DNA of 10,034 bases. Origin: JAIBAI01 sp044238875. GTDB taxonomy: Bacteria > Bacteroidota > Bacteroidia > M30B66. The DNA lies in contig JBIICM010000088.1 of NCBI GenBank assembly GCA_044238875.1, positions 1 through 10,034 of the forward strand, read 5' to 3'. Made by a program: the position numbers and the translations under genes. The notes beneath the pieces were generated by a model. It worked only from the letters and a program-made list of their open reading frames with translations. It searched no databases and was not told the origin of the DNA. This document shows, in pieces, positions 1-6,452 of the stretch (its first letter is position 1; every line of letters begins with the position of its first letter).

Positions 1-18
1 TAAGGGCCGTTAAATGGC

Positions 19-441
19 ATGAATAACAGGCTTCCCAAAGCCGAACGTATCAGGGGAAAGCGTGTCATTGACAGCTTGTTTGCCTCAGGAAACCGTTTTA
101 ATGACTACCCCTTCAGGGTGGTCTGGTCGCTACAACCCCGCCAGTCAGGTGCTTTTTTTCGTTTTGGAATTGCTGTACCCAAAAAAACGGTCAGGAAGGC
201 CCACCAGCGAAACAGGATAAAAAGACTGGTGCGGGAATCATTAAGGCTTTCAGTAGGCTGCTTGCGCGAAAGTTTAGCAGATTCAGGTCGTCAGCTTAAC
301 TTTTTTCTGCTTTGGTCAGGCGATATCAGCCCGATGAGCACCGACATCCGCCCTAAAATAATATTAATTTTGGCACGTTTAAAAGCTTTCAATGAAGCGT
401 ATCCCCCGTCTGATACTCACCGGAATGATCAGGTTTTATAA
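19..441 (+). CDS. rnpA: Ribonuclease P protein component
   Basis: Protein subunit of RNase P, which binds the catalytic RNA and helps cleave the 5' leader from precursor tRNAs in the cytoplasm. The 140-aa product has the family's features: an N-terminal LPKAERIRGKRVIDSLF stretch, the strand FGIAVPKK (about residues 49-56), and the RNA-binding signature with R64-N65-R66 followed by IKRLVRE. It is strongly basic, and its length is near the usual 110-140 aa. The start is well fixed: an in-frame TAA lies at 1-3 and no start codon lies between it and the ATG at 19. The last 50 nt overlap yidD in another frame, so the RnpA tail after about residue 124 is encoded in shared DNA. The rnpA-yidD order is widely conserved in bacteria. 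The promoter lies outside the window. Confidence 0.97.
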   Translation: MNNRLPKAERIRGKRVIDSLFASGNRFNDYPFRVVWSLQPRQSGAFFRFGIAVPKKTVRKAHQRNRIKRLVRESLRLSVGCLRESLADSGRQLNFFLLWSGDISPMSTDIRPKIILILARLKAFNEAYPPSDTHRNDQVL

Positions 442-613
442 GCTGGTTATTTCACCGATTTTGCCAATGGCATGCCGGTTTACGCCAACCTGTTCAACCT
501 ATGCCATGGAAGCGATTTCCCGATACGGAGCATTGAAGGGAGGAAAAATGGCCATTAAGCGACTACTTCGCTGCCATCCCGCCGGTGGCAGCGGATATGA
601 TCCGGTGCCTTAA
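392..613 (+). CDS. yidD: Membrane protein insertion efficiency factor YidD
   Basis: Small membrane-associated protein thought to assist YidC-dependent insertion of inner-membrane proteins. The 73-aa product matches the family along its whole length: an amphipathic N-terminus with IRFYKLVISP (residues 13-22), the Cys motif CRFTPTCSTYA (C28 and C34), the GALKGGKMAIKRLLRCHP stretch (C61), and the typical ending GYDPVP. It starts 50 nt before rnpA ends, an arrangement also known in E. coli. A second in-frame ATG at 425 would remove the basic MKRIPR start, so 392 is preferred. Its stop is 7 nt before the first possible start of the peptidase gene, so the genes are almost certainly co-transcribed. 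Confidence 0.96.
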   Translation: MKRIPRLILTGMIRFYKLVISPILPMACRFTPTCSTYAMEAISRYGALKGGKMAIKRLLRCHPAGGSGYDPVP

Positions 614-620
614 ATAACGA

Positions 621-2324
621 ATGATCAATATGACAAAAACAATAAGAAAAAAAACGCTCCTGATTGTCGGTTCATCCGTCACAGTTTTGTTTTCGCTGTT
701 TGCATTTACCCAGCGGGATGACTTTTTCGAGATTTCAAAAAACCTCGACATCTTCGCCACTTTATACCGTGAGGTAAACCTCTATTATGTTGATGAGGTG
801 CAGCCGGGTACATTAATGAAAGAAGGGATTGACGCTATGCTGGAATCCCTGGATCCCTATACCAACTTTATTTCAGAGGATGAGATAGAAGATGCCCGGT
901 TTATGACCACCGGTCAGTATGGCGGTATTGGCGCCATGATCAGGATGCGCGACGAGCAGATTATGATTGCAGAGCCCTATGAGAATTCTCCGGCCCAAAA
1001 GGCTGATCTGAGAGCAGGCGACATCATTGTTGAAGTAGAAGGGAAAAGTACAAAAGGAAAAAACACCGGTGATGTTGTTAAAATTCTGAAAGGTCAGCCC
1101 AAAACCGATGTTAGAATAACCATTCGACGCGAAGGTGTTGCGAACCCCATAGAAAAAACCTTAACACGCGAAGAAATAAAAGTAAACAATGTACCCTATT
1201 TCGGGATGCTCAATGAGCACACCGGATACATCAGGCTCAGCGGTTTTACTGAGGATGCGGGCAGGGAGGTGAAAGATGCACTGGTAAGTCTGAAAGAGAA
1301 TAAGGCATTAACAGGTGTGGTGCTTGACCTGAGAGGTAACCCCGGAGGTTTGCTCCGTGAGGCCATTAACATTGTAAATGTTTTTGTTGATAAAGGAATT
1401 GAAATTGTAAGCACCAAAGGAAAGCTGAAAGAGTGGGACAAGACCTACCGCTCATTAAACCCGCCCGTTGATCTCGATATTCCGCTGGCTGTGCTGGTGA
1501 ACCGTTCATCGGCTTCCGCCTCTGAAATTGTCAGCGGCGCCCTTCAGGATCTCGACAGGGCTGTAATAATCGGCCAGCGTTCATTCGGAAAAGGTCTGGT
1601 GCAGACTTCGCGCCCGCTTAGCTACAATACCCAACTGAAGATTACCACCTCGAAATATTATATTCCGAGTGGCCGGTGCATTCAGGCCAAAGATTATTCA
1701 AACCGTAATGAGGATGGCAGTGTTGGCAGCATTCCCGATTCGCTGATCAGGGAATTTAAAACCAAAAATGGCAGAAAAGTTTATGACGGCGGGGGTATCA
1801 ATCCTGATGTAGGTCTTCAGGCACCTGAGTATGCGCCCATTACCAGGAGTCTTGCCGAAAACAATATCATTTTTGATTTTGCCACCCGCTATTGCAATGC
1901 GAATGCAAAGCCGGGCGACCTGCGCAATTTCAGGATTGACGATAAGCTTTTCAATGAATTTGTTGCCTTTTCTTCAACGAAGGAATATACTTATGAAACT
2001 GAAAGTGAACAGCTGCTGCGAAAACTTAAGGAAGCCGCTGAGAAGGAAAACTATTTCAGTTCATTTGAAACAGAATACAAAAACCTGAAAGAAAAAATGA
2101 TGCATGACAAGCACCATGATCTGGAGAAAGCCAGAGATGAGATTTGCCGGATACTCGGTGCTGAAATAGCCAGCAGGTATCAATATCAGCGTGGGCGCAT
2201 CGAGCAATCATTCGCATTTGATCAGGAAATACAGCGCGCCATCGCAATTCTTAACGACAAGGCGTTTTACCAGGATGTGCTAAACGGTAAATACGTTGAG
2301 GAGATTAAGAAAAAGGGTAAATGA
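621..2324 (+). CDS. S41 family C-terminal processing peptidase (CtpA/Prc type)
   Basis: Serine peptidase of family S41 that trims or degrades proteins at their C-termini, expected in the periplasm and anchored by an N-terminal segment. The 567-aa product has a basic start and one hydrophobic stretch (about residues 11-30); a PDZ domain (about 95-172, with YGGIGAMI and the LRAGDIIVEV strand); the core motif LDLRGNPGGLL (about 235-245); and the catalytic dyad S299 in SSASASEI and K324 in SFGKGLVQ. The two catalytic residues are 25 apart, as in E. coli Prc. A charged, helical extension (about 430-567) follows the protease domain, and the total length suits Bacteroidota members. The start is either ATG 621 or the in-frame ATG at 630; no ribosome binding site decides between them. 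The 3' end overlaps the probable start of the next gene. The substrate is unknown. Confidence 0.95.
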   Translation: MINMTKTIRKKTLLIVGSSVTVLFSLFAFTQRDDFFEISKNLDIFATLYREVNLYYVDEVQPGTLMKEGIDAMLESLDPYTNFISEDEIEDARFMTTGQYGGIGAMIRMRDEQIMIAEPYENSPAQKADLRAGDIIVEVEGKSTKGKNTGDVVKILKGQPKTDVRITIRREGVANPIEKTLTREEIKVNNVPYFGMLNEHTGYIRLSGFTEDAGREVKDALVSLKENKALTGVVLDLRGNPGGLLREAINIVNVFVDKGIEIVSTKGKLKEWDKTYRSLNPPVDLDIPLAVLVNRSSASASEIVSGALQDLDRAVIIGQRSFGKGLVQTSRPLSYNTQLKITTSKYYIPSGRCIQAKDYSNRNEDGSVGSIPDSLIREFKTKNGRKVYDGGGINPDVGLQAPEYAPITRSLAENNIIFDFATRYCNANAKPGDLRNFRIDDKLFNEFVAFSSTKEYTYETESEQLLRKLKEAAEKENYFSSFETEYKNLKEKMMHDKHHDLEKARDEICRILGAEIASRYQYQRGRIEQSFAFDQEIQRAIAILNDKAFYQDVLNGKYVEEIKKKGK

Positions 2325-4176
2325 TCTGATTCCCGCCTTTTCATGGGGGCTTGCCAGACAGTATTGTTTTTGGCTGAGTTTTTTTGCCCTTATGCGCCTG
2401 GTTTTTCTGGGTTATAACATAGAGGAGCTGAGTGGTCTGCCATGGATTGAAATAACGATGGCTTTTCTCAACGGGCTTAAGGTGGATCTGCCCATGGCTG
2501 CGTACTGCATGCTCATTCCGCTAATCATGAGTGGTATAGCTAGTATTACCGACAAAGCATGGCCATCGAGGCTCAATTATTTTATTCAGGCTTTGCTTAT
2601 TTCCCTATTCAGTCTGCTCACCATTGCTGAACTTCCCATTTACGATGAATGGGGTCATAAACTCACCTACAAGGCACTGTGGTTTCTTCAGCATCCGGCT
2701 GAAGTTTATCAAACGGCCAGTATTCAGCAGTTCTGGGGTGGTTTGTTGGCGGTTGTTCTAATGACCTGGCTTGGTATTCGGTTACGTAAACTTATGGTTT
2801 CAGCAGAGGGTGGTTCATTGAAAGTGCATGGCGTGCTGAAAATTTTCAACTGGCTTTTATGGGCGGGTATTACCCTTACCGCCATGCGGGGCGGATACGC
2901 GCCAATACCTGTGCAGGTGAGTGACGCCTACTATTCACGGCACAATATTCTCAATGCAGCGGCTGCCAATTCAGGTTTTCACCTGATGAGCAATATCCTG
3001 CAAAATATGGAAGCCCGGAAGCCATATCGTTTTATGCCGCCTGAAGAAGCTGATCAGATTGTAAGCAGCCTTTATCAGACAGAGAAGGATACAACCATCC
3101 TCTTTTTAAAGTCAAAAAGGCCCAACGTGATTCTATTTGTGCTCGAAGGCTGGTCATCAGATGTGGTTGCCCCACTAGGCGGTTATGAGGGCATAGCCCC
3201 ACATTTCAGTCGTCTTGTTTCAGCGGGTATTTCGTTTGACAGCTGTTATGCAAGCGGCAACCTGAGTGATCAGGGAATGGGCGCGGTATTCAGTGCTTTT
3301 CCGGCACAACCCCGAACCTCTGTTATCACGCTGCCCAACAAATATGTGCACCTGCCGTGCATCAATACTAATTTTCTAAAGTTGGGATATCAGACTTCCT
3401 TTATGTTCGGTGGTCAGCTCAGTTACGGCAATATACGCTCCTATATGTACTTCAACCGTTTCCATGAGATTGTTGAGGAAAGTGATTTCGACGAATCGGT
3501 TTACAGAGGCAGGCTTGGCGTACATGATGGAGACTTGTTCAAACGGCAACTGAATGCGCTAAGGGCGAAAAAAGCGCCCTTTTTTGCCGCACTGTTTACC
3601 CTAAGTACCCATGGGCCTTATGATCACCCGGGTAGGAGGCCGCTTACCTGGGGCGGTAAGGAAAAAGATTACATCAATTCTGTTCATTATGCCGACAGCT
3701 GTCTGAATGATTTTATGACCAAGGCTAAAAATGAGCCCTGGTTTGATAACACCCTTTTTGTCTTTATTGCTGATCATCATCACAATACGCCAAAGGGTTA
3801 TTCATATTATCACCCTGAATACCGTCGTATCCCGATGGTGTTTTACGGGCCGGTGATCAAGGAAACATTCAGGGGCATGAAAGACAAACAGGTGTGCTCA
3901 CAGCTCGATCTTGCCGCAACCCTGATGGGACAGCTGCAACAACCTGCCCATGAATTTACCTGGAGCCGCAATCTTTTCAATCCCTACGGAAAACAATTTG
4001 CGTTTTATTCCTTCGACGAAGGATTTGGCTGGATAAGGCCTGAAGGGCGCTTGGTGTGGTTTGCCGGTGAACGGAAGGAGGCTGAACGATACCTCGACAA
4101 GCGGGATGCTGCCAGACTGCTGAAAGAAGGCAAAGCCTATCTTCAAAGAGTGACAGAAGCTTTTTGGCAGTATTAA
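2296..4176 (+). CDS. LTA synthase family membrane sulfatase/phosphotransferase, altered active site
   Basis: Membrane protein of the alkaline phosphatase/sulfatase superfamily, LtaS-like. It has about five membrane segments (near residues 15-39, 52-80, 93-115, 146-165 and 181-198) and then a periplasmic catalytic domain (about 275-550). Visible active-site parts are E284 in FVLEGWSS, H439 in LSTHGPY and D493-H494 in IADHHHNTP. Where Bacteroidota relatives, as I recall them, read R-T-D-x-G with Thr as nucleophile, this protein reads NLSDQG, so S324 replaces Thr. Such enzymes move phosphoglycerol or phosphoethanolamine groups onto lipids or glycans; the substrate here is unknown. The start is uncertain: TTG 2296 overlaps the peptidase gene by 29 nt, while the first in-frame ATG (2392) would cut the first membrane segment in half. 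It is convergent with the stress-protein gene, 7 nt away. Confidence 0.85.
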   Translation: MRRLRKRVNDLIPAFSWGLARQYCFWLSFFALMRLVFLGYNIEELSGLPWIEITMAFLNGLKVDLPMAAYCMLIPLIMSGIASITDKAWPSRLNYFIQALLISLFSLLTIAELPIYDEWGHKLTYKALWFLQHPAEVYQTASIQQFWGGLLAVVLMTWLGIRLRKLMVSAEGGSLKVHGVLKIFNWLLWAGITLTAMRGGYAPIPVQVSDAYYSRHNILNAAAANSGFHLMSNILQNMEARKPYRFMPPEEADQIVSSLYQTEKDTTILFLKSKRPNVILFVLEGWSSDVVAPLGGYEGIAPHFSRLVSAGISFDSCYASGNLSDQGMGAVFSAFPAQPRTSVITLPNKYVHLPCINTNFLKLGYQTSFMFGGQLSYGNIRSYMYFNRFHEIVEESDFDESVYRGRLGVHDGDLFKRQLNALRAKKAPFFAALFTLSTHGPYDHPGRRPLTWGGKEKDYINSVHYADSCLNDFMTKAKNEPWFDNTLFVFIADHHHNTPKGYSYYHPEYRRIPMVFYGPVIKETFRGMKDKQVCSQLDLAATLMGQLQQPAHEFTWSRNLFNPYGKQFAFYSFDEGFGWIRPEGRLVWFAGERKEAERYLDKRDAARLLKEGKAYLQRVTEAFWQY

Positions 4177-4183
4177 ACCTTTA

Positions 4184-5068
4184 TTATTGAAACATTGCAG
4201 CGCGCTTGAGCTGCATGTGATCAACCTCATTAATGGCCATCACCGGAATCTGCGCCTCATTGCCAATGATCTTTTGCTCATCGGGCCCGGCAATATAATC
4301 ACCAAGATCAAGGTCGGGGTCTGTCATAATCATTATCAGGTCGGCATCGAGTGCTGCGGCATATCTCACGGTTTCTTTCGGAAAGTTATCGCCCTTATTG
4401 ACTTTTTTGACGGTAAATTTACATCCCCTTTCAGAAAGGTAGTTTTCAGCATAATTGATGTTGTTGTTCAGCGCCCTTGCAGCAAATTCATCTGATTCAT
4501 GATCAGCAAGCAGATGCAGGGTTGAGTCGAACTTTTTTCCGATTTCAACGGCCCAGGCCAGTTTTTGTTTGGTCTCACGTGAAAAATCTACCGGTAGTAC
4601 AATATGCTTGTATCCATGCTGGCGGATACGTTTTTCCTGCACAATTAAGAAGGGTCTGTTGGCATTGGTAATAACCCGAAGCGCACGGCTGCCAATGATC
4701 CGCTGTATACCCCTAACGCCATGCGTACCCATCACAACAAGCGATGAATTGATCTCTTCAGCTACCTCGCCAATGGTATCAAAGATGTTTCCCCGACGTG
4801 TCAGGCAAGTTATTTTGATCTGCTCGCCTGCATTGATCCGGTTGGCTACTTCGGTGAGGTGAGCAAGATCTTTTGCTTCCTGATCTTCCATTTTTTTATC
4901 GGAACTAAAGAGGTTGGCTTCCACCACATGCAGCAAGGTTATTTCTTTATTAAAAAGGCGGGCAAGATAACAGGCATGGTTAATAGCTGTTTCTGACACG
5001 GCCGTAAAATCAGTCGGTACTAAAATATTCTTAGTATCAAAAGGACCTTGAGGTGCTGTTTTTTTCAT
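4184..5068 (-). CDS. Universal stress protein with two UspA domains
   Basis: Cytoplasmic tandem universal stress protein of 294 aa, a family linked to survival under stress and often to ATP binding. Domain 1 (about residues 14-144) opens with ILVPTDFT and carries a nucleotide-binding loop G114-T-H-G117, then eight residues, then G126-S127. The classic motif has nine residues in that gap; the shorter form fits the Bacteroidota tandem proteins I remember. Domain 2 (about 154-281) opens with IVLPVDFS but lacks the GxxG loop, showing MTDPDLDLGDYIAGPDE instead, so it probably does not bind ATP and may serve in pairing or regulation. ATG 5068 follows a good Bacteroidota promoter by 26 nt. It is transcribed as a single gene, convergent with the sulfatase-like gene. 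Confidence 0.93.
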   Translation of the reverse strand: MKKTAPQGPFDTKNILVPTDFTAVSETAINHACYLARLFNKEITLLHVVEANLFSSDKKMEDQEAKDLAHLTEVANRINAGEQIKITCLTRRGNIFDTIGEVAEEINSSLVVMGTHGVRGIQRIIGSRALRVITNANRPFLIVQEKRIRQHGYKHIVLPVDFSRETKQKLAWAVEIGKKFDSTLHLLADHESDEFAARALNNNINYAENYLSERGCKFTVKKVNKGDNFPKETVRYAAALDADLIMIMTDPDLDLGDYIAGPDEQKIIGNEAQIPVMAINEVDHMQLKRAAMFQ

Positions 5069-5094
5069 ACGATGACCGGAAGTTTAGCGCAGGT

Positions 5095-5125
5095 CAAAAG
5101 TATAAAAACGGCAGGAATCTGCAAA
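5095..5125 (-). promoter_or_regulatory. Bacteroidota-type promoter of the universal stress protein gene
   Basis: On the - strand a TTTG (-33 element, 5125-5122) is followed after 19 nt by TACTTTTG (5102-5095). This matches the primary sigma-factor consensus of the Bacteroidota, TTG then TAnnTTTG with a spacer of about 17-23 nt. Transcription would start near 5088, giving a leader of about 20 nt before ATG 5068. This is the best promoter match in the window. Confidence 0.65.
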
Positions 5126-5165
5126 TTCAGTCAGACCCGCTAAATTGAAGTGGAGAAATCTCGTT

Positions 5166-5342
5166 TTAACGTTTTCCGGGGCATGAACCGCAGCGTTTGC
5201 CCTTTCTGTATTTTCTGCAACATTTTTTCTTCATGCGGTGAAAAATGCAGTGCTGCTGCACCATCTTACCAGCTCCCAGAAACCCCGGCAGGGCTTCCAT
5301 GGGAATAGTATGCTGCTCCGCATCTTCTTCAAAAACATCCAT
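5166..5342 (-). CDS. Small Cys-rich basic protein (58 aa), function unknown
   Basis: The 58-aa product has an acidic, uncharged-to-helical first half (MDVFEEDAEQ, then a Gly-containing stretch to about residue 26) and a strongly basic, Cys-rich second half: H31-C32, then KKKCCRKYRKGKRCGSCP with C41, C42, C51 and C54. The spaced Cys and His residues could bind a metal such as zinc, or form disulfides. I have the impression that small proteins with a CC-x-KY-x-KG-x-RC-x-x-CP pattern recur in the Bacteroidota, but I cannot name a family. No membrane segment is visible. ATG 5342 is the only good start; an in-frame stop lies at 5370-5372. A near-consensus -7 box sits 19 nt upstream, the same spacing as at two other genes here. 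The dense motif argues against chance. Confidence 0.72.
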   Translation of the reverse strand: MDVFEEDAEQHTIPMEALPGFLGAGKMVQQHCIFHRMKKKCCRKYRKGKRCGSCPGKR

Positions 5343-5498
5343 GTCTGAATATTGAAGTTGCGAATGTATTTAATTATTTAGAATGATTCTTAAAAGGGGC
5401 GTTAATTTATACAACTGCCCATTTTTTTACTAAATCAGTGGGTCGGTTAAACCGGAATTGTCAACCTAGGTATGGTTCAGTACTACTTATGAATCCGA
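5343..5498. other. AT-rich intergenic gap
   Basis: This 156-nt gap separates the 103-aa gene from the Cys-rich gene. Apart from the possible -7 box at 5361-5368, it holds only short, weak inverted repeats (for example AACC/GGTT around 5464-5478) with no T-run, so I cannot call a terminator. No ORF of note was found. Confidence 0.5.
5361..5368 (-). promoter_or_regulatory. Possible -7 box for the small Cys-rich gene
   Basis: TACATTCG on the - strand matches TAnnTTTG in all but one fixed position. Its last base is 19 nt from ATG 5342, the same distance as the -7 box of the T9SS cargo gene. No TTG is seen at the -33 position, so the call is weak. Confidence 0.3.
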
Positions 5499-5810
5499 TC
5501 AATCAAAACTAATTCTGATATCACCTTCCGCAGGGATTGTTTGCAGAGGACCCGTGGTGTTTTTTCGAGCGAACAGCGCCTGACGTTTATCTGCTAATCT
5601 TTGCAGATGCGCTCTTTCAGCATTTACCATTAGAAAACCTTCCGGTTTGAAATGGTGAACAATTTCTTCATCATCAAGAAATGATTCATCAATAATGGCT
5701 TCAAATCTGCGGAACAATTCGTTCAGCCGTTTTAGTTCAAGTACCTGTTCGCTGGTTAACGACATGTCAGACAATTTTAAATACCATGGATGTAATTCCT
5801 GAACAAACAT
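5499..5810 (-). CDS. Hypothetical protein (103 aa)
   Basis: I do not recognise this protein. It is soluble-looking, with no signal peptide or membrane segment. A helical, charged middle (about residues 17-47: SLTSEQVLELKRLNELF and on) is followed by an acidic FLDDEEI stretch, a second helix (about 63-83, ERAHLQRLADKRQALFARK) and a probably unordered tail. ATG 5810 is chosen because the codon before it is only a TTG, and because a -7 promoter box ends 20 nt upstream, as at the T9SS gene. It lies downstream of the 182-aa gene on the same strand with a 61-nt gap, so it may be read from its own promoter, from read-through, or both. The clean reading frame and codon pattern support a real gene; the function is unknown. 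Confidence 0.72.
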   Translation of the reverse strand: MFVQELHPWYLKLSDMSLTSEQVLELKRLNELFRRFEAIIDESFLDDEEIVHHFKPEGFLMVNAERAHLQRLADKRQALFARKNTTGPLQTIPAEGDIRISFD

Positions 5811-5829
5811 CAATGGTATTGATTTAAAA

Positions 5830-5837
5830 CAAAGTTA
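5830..5837 (-). promoter_or_regulatory. -7 promoter box of the 103-aa gene
   Basis: TAACTTTG on the - strand fits TAnnTTTG exactly and lies in the gap after the 182-aa gene. Its last base is 20 nt from ATG 5810. No true TTG is present at the -33 position (only CTG at 5858-5856, spacer 18), so this is a partial promoter match. Confidence 0.45.
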
Positions 5838-5871
5838 TAGTTCGCCGCAGCCATACAGACTGCCGATTTTA

Positions 5872-6420
5872 CTACTTATCAACACGAATACTCACATTGA
5901 TACTTTGCAGGGGCTTTCCGTCGAAGTAATCTCTTCCAAGCCGGCTGAATGAAAGCTCGAATAACTGATGGAGCTGCGCTTTGTAATCGCCTTGCAGTTC
6001 ATCATGCAGTTTAAGCATCAGCGTATCGGATTTCCGCAAGGCTCTGAAAATCATGCGCGAAGCAACTGCACTGCTGAGTTCATTTTTCAACACCTGATGA
6101 AATTGCTCAACCTGATGCAGCAGCAGTTCTAGTTCACCCTGCTTGCTTCCCGTAAAGCGGGCATAACGCGTAATAATACGGTTACTGCGCCGGAGCTGTT
6201 TTGCCAACAGATAACGGCTGGGAGCCGGACTGTTTAGTATATCACTGATCGCAGGCTTCAGCGTTTCAGCATAATACAAGGGATCTTCCGCATCCCTTAA
6301 AAGATAGGCAAGTAGTTCCTTGTTTTCATGCTTTAGCCGTGCCAAACGCAGGCAAATCCTAATTAAATCGGGGGCCGACAGTTGCTCCAGCTCGCGTTTT
6401 AATTCAGTGACTGTTGCCAT
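5872..6420 (-). CDS. Conserved hypothetical helical protein (182 aa)
   Basis: The 182-aa product appears almost wholly alpha-helical and cytoplasmic, with no signal peptide. Its first part (ELKRELEQLSAPDLIRICL, then LARLKHENKELLAYLL, about residues 6-41) closely resembles the start of uncharacterised proteins I recall from many Bacteroidota, in which an L-x-x-ENKELL-x-YLL motif follows a hydrophobic helix. Further helices with basic patches (about 68-90) and heptad-like Leu spacing (about 95-115 and 130-155) suggest protein-protein contacts. The function is unknown. ATG 6420 has no good alternative start upstream. The gene begins 32 nt after the T9SS cargo gene on the same strand, and no promoter fits in that gap, so the two are probably co-transcribed. 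Confidence 0.82.
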   Translation of the reverse strand: MATVTELKRELEQLSAPDLIRICLRLARLKHENKELLAYLLRDAEDPLYYAETLKPAISDILNSPAPSRYLLAKQLRRSNRIITRYARFTGSKQGELELLLHQVEQFHQVLKNELSSAVASRMIFRALRKSDTLMLKLHDELQGDYKAQLHQLFELSFSRLGRDYFDGKPLQSINVSIRVDK

Positions 6421-6452
6421 TTCAAAAAATACAGGCCGTTTGCAATGCAGCG

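Noticed and set aside
563..760. 65-aa - strand ORF with a hydrophobic run
   Set aside because: It lies across the end of yidD and the start of the peptidase gene and is the antisense shadow of the peptidase's N-terminal hydrophobic segment.
2321..2329. ATGA overlap at the peptidase stop, seeming to be a classic start for the next gene
   Set aside because: This ATG reads ATG ATC TGA, so its frame closes after two codons and is not that of the sulfatase-like protein.
4195..4214. Inverted repeat TGCAGC/GCTGCA near the convergent gene ends, as a terminator
   Set aside because: The stem is 6 bp with an 8-nt loop, no T-run follows, and it lies in the coding end of the stress-protein gene.
4187..4862. 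Three + strand ORFs across the stress-protein gene
   Set aside because: They are antisense to a clear two-domain universal stress protein and resemble no known protein.
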